The translations under genes and the position numbers were made by a program. Below, one piece after another: positions 34,150 to 43,389 of a DNA stretch of 64,000 bases (within the stretch, counting starts at the first letter, position 1; each line of letters begins with the position of its first letter). The notes beneath the pieces were generated by a model. The model made no database searches. It was not told the origin of the DNA and saw only the letters and a program-made list of their open reading frames with translations. The DNA is from Mantis religiosa (taxonomy: Eukaryota; Arthropoda; Insecta; Mantodea; Mantidae): assembly GCA_030765055.1 (NCBI GenBank), contig CM060953.1, positions 101,754,963 to 101,818,962 on the forward strand, read 5' to 3'.

Positions 34150-34850
34150 AAGGTTATTTCTGGATGCATCAGGTGCAAGAAATGTCAAGAAAAAGAATTA
34201 CCACAAAAGCTGCACCTTCGCCAGAAGACTAGTGATTTCTCCGGTTTTTAAATAATAGAAATGCATCTGGTTGGCCCCTTGTATCTGTATGGAGGGAAAA
34301 AGAAATGGATTGTGATCTATACATGTGCAGTTTTCAGAGCTGTGCACTTTGAGTTAGTAAAGACATTGTGAATTTCAGGATTTATGCAAGCATTGAGAAT
34401 GTTTATCACACAAATAGGAATCAATGTGGAGGAACAATGTCAATGGAAGCAATTTTTTTTAGGGACATACGGTTTATTTATTCTGTTTGATTGGCAACAT
34501 TGAACCAGGAAACAATATGAGAATTGCTTGGAAATTCAATCCTTCTAAAGCAGCCTGGTAGGGAGCAGTTTGGAAACATACAGTCCAAATTGATGGAAAT
34601 TAATCATTTCTCCACACTAACTATATATAGGCTAAGGTTTTTGATAGAGTCAACATGAAAAATTCAATGTCATAGCAATCCGTGGTTCAAATCCCGGCTA
34701 TGGCATTGAATTTTTCATGTTGACTCTATCTATACAGTCCAAATGTTGAAGACTTTTTTGAAACAGTACTTGGATGTGCATAAAGAAGAGATATTGACAG
34801 TACTGATGGACTACAAGCTAACTATAACTCATGGCCACTGACCTATAATG
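34150..34850 (+). pseudogene. BEL/Pao integrase, N-terminal part, split
   Basis: Reading frames show ISGCIRCKKCQ (zinc-binding region end), VGPLYLYGGKKKWIVIYTCA followed by VFRAVHFELVKTL, then GFMQALRMFI, and after an insertion VQMLKTFLKQYLDVHKEEIL and a trailing NSRPLT-like ITHGH region. This is the BEL/Pao integrase pattern (GPL-x-V-x...YVVIFTCAVTRAVHLE). A fold-back SINE-B sits inside at 34591-34731. The element is then cut by a Jockey-like LINE and resumes at 36590. Confidence 0.75.
34591..34731. mobile_element. Fold-back SINE-B derivative with 13-bp TSD
   Basis: Arms at 34643-34675 and 34698-34730 (GATAGAGTCAACATGAAAAA... and complement, one mismatch in 33) flank a 22-bp core containing the B-box GTGGTTCAAATCCCGG. 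To the left is the usual SINE-B 3' body in reverse. The TSD ATACAGTCCAAAT is at 34578-34590 and 34732-34744. The TSD shows that this rearranged form moved as a unit into the BEL/Pao integrase. Confidence 0.85.
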
Positions 34851-34854
34851 CATG

Positions 34855-36485
34855 CCTACTCATGCGCCACTTTCCAGCTGTCTGGAAGGAGGCGTGCGTG
34901 GTGTGCGTTTTAAAACCGGGGAAAAATCCGGTCTTCCCTTCCAGTTATCGTTCCATCAGCCTTCTACCAGTTTTGTCGAAGGTTTTCGAAAAACTGCTCC
35001 TCTCCCGGCTCCTACCTCACTTAGAGGAAAGGGGCCTAATCCCGGAACACCAGTTTAGCTTCCATTCTGGCCACTCCATGACCGAGCAACTACTGCAGGT
35101 TTCCCTGGGATTCCAGGAAAGGTCTAAAACGGTAGCAGTGTTGCTAGACGCGGAGAAGGCATTCGCCACTACCTGGCACGAGGGGCTTATTTACAAACTC
35201 CTAGAGGATGAAGTTCCCCGTCCATACATTTCCTTGGTGGCCAGTTTCCTCGGAAACTGAAGCTTCTGAGTAAAGGTGGAGGGAAAGCTGTCAACCAAGT
35301 GGCCCATTGGCGCTGGAGTACCGGAAGGCAGCATGCTGTCACCGGCACTCTTTGCAGCTTACATGGTCGACATACCCAAACCCCACAACACCCACACCTG
35401 TCAGTATGCGGACGATCTCATGATCTTTGCGGTAAACAGAAACCCGAGGTATAGCTTTCGGCAGATCCAAGCCCAGTTCCGGGCCATTGGCGAATGGAGC
35501 GCAAAATGGCGAATAGCAATTAACCCGGAGAACAGCTCTGCAATTCTCCTGGCAAAAACCAGAGCCAACCGGTTGCAGCAGAACTTCGTTTTACAGCGCC
35601 GTGGAATCCCATGGGTGCAAACGGTGAAGTATCTCGGAGTGATGCTGGACCGCAAATTAACTTACGCTCTGCATGTCAAAGGCAAAGTCCAGCTTAGACA
35701 CGTCACGCTCAGGAACCTATACCCAATATTCTGTTCAACCATGCCCCTCCGTCTCAAACTCCAGCTGTATCGGGCGATCATCCCGCCCATGATTTTGTAC
35801 GGCTGTGAGATCTGGGGAACAGTGACAAATACCACTTTCGTCAGACTCCAGACGCTGCAGAACAGGGCCCTCAGAGTGATATACGATACAGACTGGAGAT
35901 TCCCAGCCCAGATCCTTCATGAACATTCAAAAATCCTGTACATTGTCGATGTCATCCGAGAGAGGGCACGATCAATGTACGACAGAATCCAAACCCATGG
36001 CAACCCTTTGGTGAACTCCCTGGGCAGATATGACCAGAGGGAGCAAAGACGCTTGCCATCATACAAACTCCCCAGAGACGTCTTGGGGCCCCTTGGTTAA
36101 CCCAAGGTAAAGCCCAATAACTCCAAAATTCATATTACACCTGATGGCTTAAGCGTTAGGCCACCCGTAATCAAAACGGGGCAAAAACACTAAACCGATT
36201 CCCTCCCAATGGGAGAACGCAATAAAACCGCTAAGCTGCTGCCTTCTGAGATTACTCAGGGCATCCAAACAAAAACTTTAAACAAAACTACAACCTACCC
36301 CCAGTAGAACAATAAAAAACATTCCTGACTTACTTCGCAGGTTAAGCCTCAAAGCGGCTAGGTACTGCGGCAGAAGACACCTGGATGGGGAAAAAGAAAA
36401 ATTGCCCTGCCCGACCAGGACTACCTCTGGACCTCTGGACCAGGGAAGTTCATTTCCTTGATATGTTCTGTACATTGCAATTTAT
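34855..36485 (+). pseudogene. Jockey-like LINE, 5'-truncated, one main frame break
   Basis: Two large frames. 34862-35260 has VVCVLKPGKNPVFPSSYRSI, EHQFSFHSGHSMTEQLLQVS and LLDAEKAFATTWHEGLIYKL. 35276-36100 has GAGVPEGSMLSPALFAAYMV, the catalytic CQYADDLMIFAV (YADD), VKYLGVMLDRKLTYALHVKG and LQTLQNRALRVIYDTDWRFP. They are separated by stops at 35258-35275. The endonuclease is missing. A 3' UTR runs to about 36485. It inserted into a BEL/Pao element. Confidence 0.88.
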
Positions 36486-36517
36486 ACAACTTCTTAAAAA
36501 CAACTATTAAAACTATT

Positions 36518-36568
36518 AAATTTTAGATGAGTCGCATTTTTTACACATCTGCGACTCATCTAAAATTT
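36518..36568. repeat. 19-bp perfect inverted repeat, PLE-terminus-like
   Basis: AAATTTTAGATGAGTCGCA (36518-36536) and its exact complement (36550-36568) with a 13-bp loop. A related single arm (ATTATAGATGAGTCATATTT) occurs at about 37150 beside PLE-4, so this is probably a terminus of that PLE subfamily. Confidence 0.8.
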
Positions 36569-36589
36569 CATAATTTTTCGCTTCACTGT

Positions 36590-37032
36590 GGTGTTCCAAT
36601 ACAGTTGAATCTCGAACTATTAAAACGTTCAGATCAGAATATCTTGGATGTGGAAAAATTAGAATAATTTACAAAAGGAGTTGAAAATTGGAGATATTGA
36701 CCTTATTGGAAGCAACAACACTTAAATGAGTGACCTTTAGGAAAGACAGTGGAAGTGTATTTCAGAAAGGACATCATTATCCAAGTTGTCCAAGTGAAGA
36801 CACTATGGGAACTGAATGACCATCCAGAATGTATATCTTTTACAGGCGGACTCTATTCTTGACAAACAGCACAGCATAGTGGAAATTGCTGTTGATGTAA
36901 AAGTTCCATGAATAAGATCACAAAATCCAGAAGGAAGATCAGCCTTCCCTTTTGCCTCAGTTTGTAATAGTTTTTAAAAGTAATTTAATTATAAATTCAA
37001 TTATAAATATGGAATATAATTTTAAAGGGGAG
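36590..37032 (+). pseudogene. BEL/Pao integrase C-terminus and polypurine tract
   Basis: Continuation of the element interrupted at 34850: NLELLKRSDQNILDVEKLE, FTKGVENWRY, then LGKTVEVYFRKDIIIQVVQV, the C-terminal module of BEL/Pao integrases. A purine-rich AAAGGGGAGAA precedes the LTR at 37033, as expected of a polypurine tract. Confidence 0.65.
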
Positions 37033-37138
37033 AATGTTGGGACACCACACAAAATGTTTAGTTTGGCAAACATTTCTTGTGTAATTAAGTAGTTAGGTTA
37101 CCAAGGAAAGAGAATTATATAATCGTAAAAACTAGTTG
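37033..37138 (+). mobile_element. BEL/Pao 3' LTR, truncated
   Basis: Begins TGTTGGGACACCACACAAAA directly after the polypurine tract. It is interrupted after about 105 bp by the end of PLE-4. No second LTR is visible. Confidence 0.6.
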
Positions 37139-37139
37139 T

Positions 37140-38178
37140 AGTTATTAAATTATAGATGAGTCATATTTATTACACATCAGCTTCACTTACATACCTATAT
37201 TGAGGACATGTTTTGCGAACCATCGTTCGCATCGTCGGTTCTTATGCAACTAAAGCTTGATCAGTGGTGTGGGTAGTTCTGGAGTTGCTGCTGCCATCTG
37301 TTGATTTTGTGATGAATTTAAATGTGGGGTTGTCTTCTGGCGGGATTTCAAAGTTCATTAATTGGTTTTTATGTTTTTCTATGTATATTCTCTCCTATAT
37401 GACGAGTTCACTATGTTTTTGTACACATTTTAATAATTTGGTGCTATCTTCAATTTCATGATTTTCAGACCAGAAGCGAGCTGCTATTGCGGACTTATCA
37501 ATTTTTTTGTATTGTAAGTGCCTAAAATGTTCTTTCTTTCTAGTGCCTATGTTTCTTTTTGTCCTCCCTATGTAAATTTTTTCAGTCTTTACACTTAATC
37601 TTGTAAATGCCTGACTTTTCTTCTGGTTTTATCTTATCAGTATTATTACCATTAAGTAGGTTTTTAATGTTGTAATTGTTTTTTGGTGCCAATGTTATAT
37701 TGTATTTCTTGAATATTTTTTGGAACCTTTTTGTGGCCCAGGGGTGGTAAGTAAATTTAGCAAATCGAATTTCTTGTTTTACTGGTGAAAGAGCTATGAT
37801 CTATTTTAATTTTTTTTTGTTTTGAAGTTTGAAACATTTTAGTCTTTTATCTACAAGGCTTTTTTCATATCCATTTTAATTGCAGTTTTTAAGATTTGAT
37901 GGTATTCTTTTTTATATTCTTGCTGGCTGAGGGGTAGATTTACAATCTGTGTGTGAGACTGTTGGTGGTGGCATGTTTGTGTGGAATTGGGTTGAAACTA
38001 TTTGCTTTGATGTAATTATCTGTGTGTGTTACTCTACTATGAATACCAAATTCCAGTTTTTCATTGTTTTTTGTGATTTTAAGGTCCAAAAAAGGTAGAG
38101 TACAGTCCTCTTCAGTTTCTACTGTGAATTGTATGCTGGGTTCTTGAAGGTTGAGTAGTTTCAAAGCATCATCTATTT
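37140..38178 (-). pseudogene. PLE-4, GIY-YIG/linker part
   Basis: Minus-strand pieces: LKLLNLQEPSIQFTVETEED then LPFLDLKITKNNEKLEFGIH (37940-38164), a linker, EEKSGIYKIKCKD and LREDKKKHRH near 37570, and a C-terminal ARRQPHI region. Frames are broken. It is split from its RT core (38641-38806) by SINE-B sequence. A hairpin-AAAAC motif lies past the coding end at 37209-37238. Confidence 0.8.
37209..37238 (-). ncRNA. Decayed hammerhead-like motif of PLE-4
   Basis: CCGACGA, U, GCGAAC / GAUG / GUUCGC (perfect 6-bp stem), AAAAC. Relative to CTGANGA...GAAAC there are two core changes, while the hairpin is intact. Confidence 0.4.
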
Positions 38179-38340
38179 AGTAGATAGAGTCAACATGAAA
38201 AATTCAATGCCATGGCTAGGATCTCCTGCTATGGCATTGAATTTTTCATGTTGACTATCTATTAAAAACCCTAGCCTATATACGGCTAGTGTGGAGAAAT
38301 GATTAATTTCCATCAATTAACTAAAATAATAAGAGTTAAA
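38179..38340 (+). mobile_element. SINE-B fold-back derivative inside PLE-4
   Basis: Arms at about 38182-38215 and 38228-38260 (AACATGAAAAATTCAATGCC and complement) around a short core ATCTCCT, followed by the normal SINE-B 3' body (TAGCCTATATACGGCTAGTG, TTTCCATCAATTAACTAAAA). Same architecture as 34591-34731. Confidence 0.8.
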
Positions 38341-38467
38341 TGATGAAGCCTGGGACTTAAGTACTTACAATAGTAAGTCATCACAAACGGTGTATCTCAG
38401 ATGCAAGAGCCCCTAGTGGTCTACTGGGGAAATATGAGTCAAATGGAGAATTTAATGTCAGGAGGCA

Positions 38468-38640
38468 TGTTGGCCATGGTAGCTCAAAGGTTATGAGCGA
38501 CTGGACGGAAACCAGGAGATCCGTGGTTCAAATCCCGGCCATGGCATTGAATTTTTCATGTTGACTATCTATTAAGAACCTTAGCCTATATACGGCTAGT
38601 GTGGAGAAATGATTAATTTCCATCAATTAACTAACAATTG
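38468..38640 (+). mobile_element. SINE-B full-length reference copy
   Basis: tRNA-like head: GGCCATGGTAGCTCAAAGG (A box), GAGCGACTGGACGGAAACC, GATCCGTGGTTCAAATCCC (B box), then GGCATTGAATTTTTCATGTT and the body TTAGCCTATATACGGCTAGT ending CATCAATTAACTAAC. About 170 bp, an independent SINE family from SINE-A. It sits with the preceding fold-back copy between two halves of PLE-4. Confidence 0.85.
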
Positions 38641-38806
38641 TTTGTAGTGCACTATTGCAAAGATGTCTACGTATCTGTACCATGTTTTAAAAATATGAGG
38701 GAAGGCTTTAGTTATGTGTTTCGAAAAAGCTCATGTATAAATTGGCCAAAAATGGTGATAGCGGGCTTCCCATAGCCAGTCCTGAAATTTGTTTGTAATA
38801 TTCTCT
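38641..38806 (-). pseudogene. PLE-4, RT core part
   Basis: Minus strand reads EYYKQISGLAMGSPLSPFLA, then MSFFETHITKAFPHIFKTWY and an RYVD box, and stops at the residues preceding IDDALKLLNLQ, which resumes at 38178. The 5' end is a junction with PLE-5 in the opposite orientation. Confidence 0.8.
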
Positions 38807-38879
38807 AACAAAAATATGCATTGAACAAAACTTCTTTAGCTTTAATGGAAAACACTACAAGCAGAAATCAGGATTATCA

Positions 38880-39941
38880 ATGGGCAATCCACTTTCACCT
38901 TTTTTGGCTAACTTATTTATGAGTGCATTTGAAACACAAATTAAAAAGTCCTTCCCATTGATCTTCAAGGTTTGGTATAGATATGTTGACGACATCTTTG
39001 CAATTGTACCAAGTAAACATTTAGATGATGCATTAAAATTACTCAATCTGCAAGAAAGGACTATCAAATTCACAATAGAAAAGGAAATCAATGGACAACT
39101 ACCTTTCTTGGATCTAAATATCATCAGGAATGATACAAAAATAAAATTTGGAATTTACAGGAAGCCAACACATTCAGAAAATTATATAAAAAATAATAGC
39201 CACAACCCAATTACACATAAACATGCAATAATAAACAGCCTTACACACAGACTAGTCAACATACCCATGGAAAAAGAAGAATATTTCAAGGAACAAAAAG
39301 CAATAATACACATAGCAGAAGAAAACGGATACAACAAAAGTTTGGTGTTGAAGAAAATTAGAAAATCTAAACTAAAGAAAACCATTAAGGAAGCAACCAC
39401 ATTTATTAAAGAAAAAGAAAGCAACAGCATATTCAGTTCATTCACATATCATCCAAAAACATTTAATAAATTTAAAAAGATATTCAAGGAACAAAATATC
39501 ATATTGGCACCTACTAATAGATACTCAATTTTAAAATTACTAAATTCAAAAACAAAAGATGAAATTCCTTCAGGTAACAAATCTGGAATATACCAAATAA
39601 ATTGTAAGAATTGTGAAAAATGCTACATAGGTCAAACAAAAAGAAATTTAAAAACCAGAGTCAAAGAACACTTTAGAAACATCAGATTGAAACAAGAAGA
39701 CAAGTCAGCAGTAGCATTTCATTTTTGGAATGAAAACCATGACATTGATCCAGGTCCAAAATTATTAAAAGGAGTGATAAACCAAAATAGATTGACAACA
39801 TGGGAGAACATATTCATCTGGAAAAATAAGGATCGCGTAATGAACTTTGAAATCCCGCCAGTAGATAATTTGACAAAAAAGTTCATAGTTCCACCACCAG
39901 AGAGAGCAGACAACAACAGATGCCAGTTGGGAAGAGATTGA
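38880..39941 (+). CDS. PLE-5 RT C-terminus plus GIY-YIG endonuclease
   Basis: 353-codon intact frame, open further upstream to about 38815. RT: MGNPLSPFLANLFMSAFETQ, catalytic YRYVDDIFAIV (YVDD about residues 41-44), GQLPFLDLNII. Linker with basic and coiled segments. GIY-YIG: SGIYQINCKNCEKCYIGQTK, RVKEHFRNIRLKQEDKSAVA, LTTWENIFIWKNKDRVMNFE. It ends PPPERADNNRCQLGRD. Same domain order as PLE-1. The truncated N-terminus means no complete RT. Confidence 0.9.
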   Translation: MGNPLSPFLANLFMSAFETQIKKSFPLIFKVWYRYVDDIFAIVPSKHLDDALKLLNLQERTIKFTIEKEINGQLPFLDLNIIRNDTKIKFGIYRKPTHSENYIKNNSHNPITHKHAIINSLTHRLVNIPMEKEEYFKEQKAIIHIAEENGYNKSLVLKKIRKSKLKKTIKEATTFIKEKESNSIFSSFTYHPKTFNKFKKIFKEQNIILAPTNRYSILKLLNSKTKDEIPSGNKSGIYQINCKNCEKCYIGQTKRNLKTRVKEHFRNIRLKQEDKSAVAFHFWNENHDIDPGPKLLKGVINQNRLTTWENIFIWKNKDRVMNFEIPPVDNLTKKFIVPPPERADNNRCQLGRD

Positions 39942-39966
39942 AAATGGAGGCCAGGGCCTTTGAAAC
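39938..39966 (+). ncRNA. Decayed hammerhead-like motif of PLE-5
   Basis: TTGAAAA (versus CTGANGA), U, GGAGGCC / AG / GGCCTTT (7 pairs, two G-U), GAAAC. It overlaps the stop codon. Two transitions in the first core box; second box intact. Confidence 0.4.
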
Positions 39967-40017
39967 TAGTCTCTCATAAATATATGAAAAAGTAAGTGAC
40001 GAGTGTCAATAAACCAA

Positions 40018-40245
40018 CCACAAATAATTTTTATATTGTTTGTAATACTTTCCATCAAAAACAAAATAATTTTGCTGTATACATATTTCAGCCAAATTGC
40101 CAAATATTCTTCTATTGTATTGGCATCTAGATTAATAGAAGTCAGCCATTTCTTAAGTTGAATCAAAAGTTTGTCTATTGAAATGCTAGGGAAGAGGAAG
40201 CGGACATCAAAGGATACTAAAGTGTCTTGAGAGTTTAAGATTTTG
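40018..40245 (-). pseudogene. PLE-7, upstream RT fragment
   Basis: Minus strand reads LVSFDVRFLFPSISIDKL, IQLKKWLTSINLDANTIEEY and, in a shifted frame, EICIQQNYFVFDGKYYKQYK. These are the RT blocks that precede MGNPLSPFLA in other copies. It stops at the YYKQYK residues against the PLE-5 3' end. Confidence 0.75.
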
Positions 40246-40478
40246 AATTTTTTCTACCAGGTCTAAAGAGTTTATACTCTAAGCATAAAAAACTCTTTAA
40301 TACCCACTTTTCTTGTTTCTTGCTTTTTTTTAAAATAATTTCTTTCAATCTATTTACATTTATTCTAATCCTTTTTTCATAGAATTTCTGAATTTTATTT
40401 ACTGTACTCGTAACCCAACTAACACTATATATCTTACCATTAAATGATCTACATATAGTAGCCAAGAAATTTCTTTAT
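40246..40478 (-). other. Open frame of unknown origin
   Basis: A minus-strand frame (40235-40465, 76 codons, Lys-rich) is continuous with the PLE-7 side. It may be more PLE N-terminal sequence, but I cannot match it. Confidence 0.3.
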
Positions 40479-41490
40479 TTGCCAATGTGGGCAATGCTGA
40501 TTTGCTTTTTCAACTTTGTCAATAATCTAGACAATAACACAAAAAAACTAGAATCCTGGTTTAAATCCAACAGACTTTTAGTAAATACAGATAAAACAGT
40601 GGGTATGAGTTTTCATATGAACCAAAATAGAAGTGACACAACAAAACCACCAATAAAACTAGAGGGAGAGATGATAAAGTATCAAGGGAAATCGCAGTTT
40701 CTGGGAATAATGATAAGTGAAGATCTAAAATGGGAAGCACATATAAACAAACTAACCAAAAAACTTGGCATGGGATGTTACATGATAAATGCACTAAAAA
40801 ACAGCACAAGCCCACAGGTTATAAGAACTGTATATTTTGCACAAGTCCATAGCCATATTCGATATGGAATAATATTCTGGGGTGTTGCAACCAAATGGGA
40901 AGAGGTTTTCAAAATGCAGAAGCGAGCAATAAGAATAATGATGGGCAAGACAAGTAGAACATCTTGCAGAGAGTTATTCAAAAAAATTAAAGATTATGCC
41001 TGTAGCCTGTATATACATGCTAGAAGTAATTTACTATGTTCAACAACACAAACATACATTAATCAAAAACAGTCAGTTACATGATCATCAAACAAGACAT
41101 AGGGAAAACTTACACGTTCAACAATATAGAACTAATTTAGCAAAGAATAGTGCACTTCACAATGGTATAAAACTATAAAATAAATTACCAACAAATATAA
41201 AAATTATCAAAGATAATAAAGTATTTAAAAAACAGCTTGGGCCATTCCTATTACATAACTCGTTTTATTCAGTGACTGAATTCCTAGACATGTAATGTAC
41301 AGTTATTAGTTTGAATCTCTAACCAAATCAGGAATCTTAATTTTAAATGTATTTTAGTAAATTGTATATTAATCATTTTAGTAAATTGTATATTTATCAT
41401 TTTAGTAAATTGTATATCAACTTGACGAAGCCATGAAAATGTAACAATGTTTTTCAAATGGTGAATAAAGAATACAATACAATATAAACA
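40479..41490 (+). pseudogene. CR1/L2-like LINE, C-terminal RT fragment
   Basis: 201-codon frame 40479-41084: LESWFKSNRLLVNTDKTVGM, QFLGIMISEDLKWEAHINKL, VYFAQVHSHIRYGIIFWGVA, then in the next frame (40996-41178) HDHQTRHRENLHVQQYRTNL and LHNGIKL followed by NKLPTNIKIIKDNKVFKKQL. This is the thumb/C-terminal pattern of CR1/L2-type polyproteins. The catalytic YADD block is missing because of 5' truncation. The 3' end has AATAAAG and an (ATACA)n tail near 41465-41490. Confidence 0.8.
41351..41419 (+). repeat. 24-bp tandem repeat, about 3 copies
   Basis: ATTTTAGTAAATTGTATATT plus four bases, at about 41351, 41375 and 41399, in the LINE 3' UTR. Confidence 0.85.
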
Positions 41491-41640
41491 AACTCCTTCA
41501 CAGTTTTTGTTCTGCAGTCTCTGTAATTGCACTTTTTTCCCCATCTTAATACTTTATAACCCTATAAATTCTCTCTACTTATTCTTTTATCTAGTTTTCA
41601 CTTATCCCTCTTTTCCTTAATTTCATACTGAACCTATTCT
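41491..41640. other. Spacer
   Basis: No supported feature. Confidence 0.3.
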
Positions 41641-41649
41641 TATGTGTTT

Positions 41650-41795
41650 GGAGAAATTTAGTAACAGTGACATCAAAATTAATCTCACTATTTGTAGATG
41701 GTTTATTGATACTCGTCACTTACTCCATTTTCAAACTCTTTCCAACTGGCATCTGTTGTCTGCTCTCTCTCTGGTAGTGGAACTATGAACTATGT
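41650..41795 (-). mobile_element. PLE-5-type 3' end fragment
   Basis: Reverse of the PLE-5 C-terminus and terminus: the plus strand holds TCTCTCTCTGGTAGTGGAAC, CAACTGGCATCTGTTGTCTG and TGGTTTATTGATACTCGTCA. The region extends into AGTAACAGTGACATCAAAAT, which also flanks the palindrome at 43208-43299. Confidence 0.8.
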
Positions 41796-43207
41796 CATAT
41801 CTATAACTATATAACAACATTCATCCATAAGATCTACTCCTCCCACACTCTTATTGTAAAATTCAATTGCAAATGACTGAGGAATTCTAATGGTTGTCTT
41901 GTCTGTTTACTCCAGCACTGAGAAAGGTTTTGAGGCTCTTCTCCTGTACATGTTGAAGCAATATGAACAAAAAGGTTATCCATCCACTTCATATCTGTAA
42001 TATTATTCTCATTTGTTAATCAGGGAGACAGGCCTCTGCCCTTCATTTTCAGTTCTTTGTCACACGGCAGTAGTGCCCAAGATCCCTACAGTCTGTTACT
42101 ATGGCATACTCTGCTTCTGCAACTTTTCAAGGAGAACAAAAGCCAAACAAGAAAAATTGTCAAAAAATAAGATTTTTGTAATAAACCCATCACATAGTCT
42201 AAGTAAATCAGCACAAACAACAAAGTTGCTCATGGGTTATCTTCTACAGCTTGCTTCTCGGTAGACATCAAATCTATATACATATCCTGAACTACTGCCT
42301 AGAACCCATACTTCCAAGCCCCATGGTTTAAGTATTTCTGTAATGTATTGTTTCATTGTGCAGGACTCTTTGAAAGGGATTATCTCTTCAACTGACTAAC
42401 AGTCTTCTGGATCAGATGCCATCAGAAATGATTCTGCATATAATCTAACAATGGGTGAATCTCAAAAAGAGGATCTGTGCTGCTAGGATCCGTATACTAT
42501 CATGCGCAAAGTGCAAAAGTTGCATAATAAATTAAAAGCTATTCACAGGCATTACATCAGCAAACAATCCTGGATCTGAAGATCAATAAGATCTTATTCT
42601 TGGTAACTTTATGTACATTACAAAATTAATGCCTGGAAACTTAAGAGGTTTAGGTTCCGTGAAACAAAGAGTTTATTTTCCACTTTGCATTGCATAAAGA
42701 TTAGTTTGATACACAATTACTGTGCATTTCTAAACTCTTTTTCTGAGGTTTTTTAAACTTCTTTTTAATATTTAGTACATGCTGGATTCAGAAATGTAAC
42801 TCTTGTTGGGTAAGCTCAGGTTTTATTGCTAATTGACTTTTTAGAATATGACATTTAAGAATTTATAATAATACTATACATGCTGATTATGATTTTAAAA
42901 CTGTCTTACATTTGGATGAATTTTCACAAAGCAGAATTATTTCCACATCACATAGCTACATATGATAATCAAATAAGTATGATTAACATGAATGAAAATA
43001 TATTTTGAAGTGTGTTATGTTTAAGACTTAGAAAAAAACACTAAAGGTACAGCCCTAGCTGGCACCATTGTATACAGATGTGGATGTGGCAATTGTGTAG
43101 GAGAGGGGAGGGGAGGGTAGTTCAGGTTGAGCTGACCTTACTTCTAGCATGTAGCAACCCACAGGCTAGTATGACATGAGCTTTCTGAGCAAAAACATTA
43201 TAAAATG
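41796..43207. other. Spacer
   Basis: No recognised gene. A G-rich GGAGAGGGGAGGGGAGGG tract lies near 43101. Confidence 0.35.
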
Positions 43208-43299
43208 AATCTCAAAAACTATTTGTAGTTGGTTTATTGATACTTGTCACTCGTAAGTGACGAGTATCAATAAACCAACTACAAATAGTTTTTGAGATT
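43208..43299. repeat. Long palindrome of PLE terminal sequence
   Basis: Arms 43208-43251 and 43256-43299 (44 bp, one mismatch) with spacer CGTA. Each arm contains the PLE-5-type terminus GTTGGTTTATTGATAC. The right flank carries AATTTTGATGTCACTGTTAC, as at 41650. Confidence 0.9.
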
Positions 43300-43389
43300 A
43301 ATTTTGATGTCACTGTTACTAAATTCCTCCACAAACATATATTATAAAATGAATTGAAGGTGATTTTGCTACATTTGTGGTAAACTGTT

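Larger units (their letters stand above)
38812..40015 (+). mobile_element. PLE-5, 5'-truncated
   Basis: Begins at CIEQNFFSFNGKHYKQKSGL, continuous in frame with the ORF at 38880, and ends with a 3' terminus GTAAGTGACGAGTGTCAATAA near 39990-40040. It is head to head with PLE-4. Related terminal sequence recurs at about 41650-41790 and 43208-43299. Confidence 0.88.

Noticed and set aside
41796..43207. Short frames as genes
   Set aside because: Low complexity and no recognisable domain.
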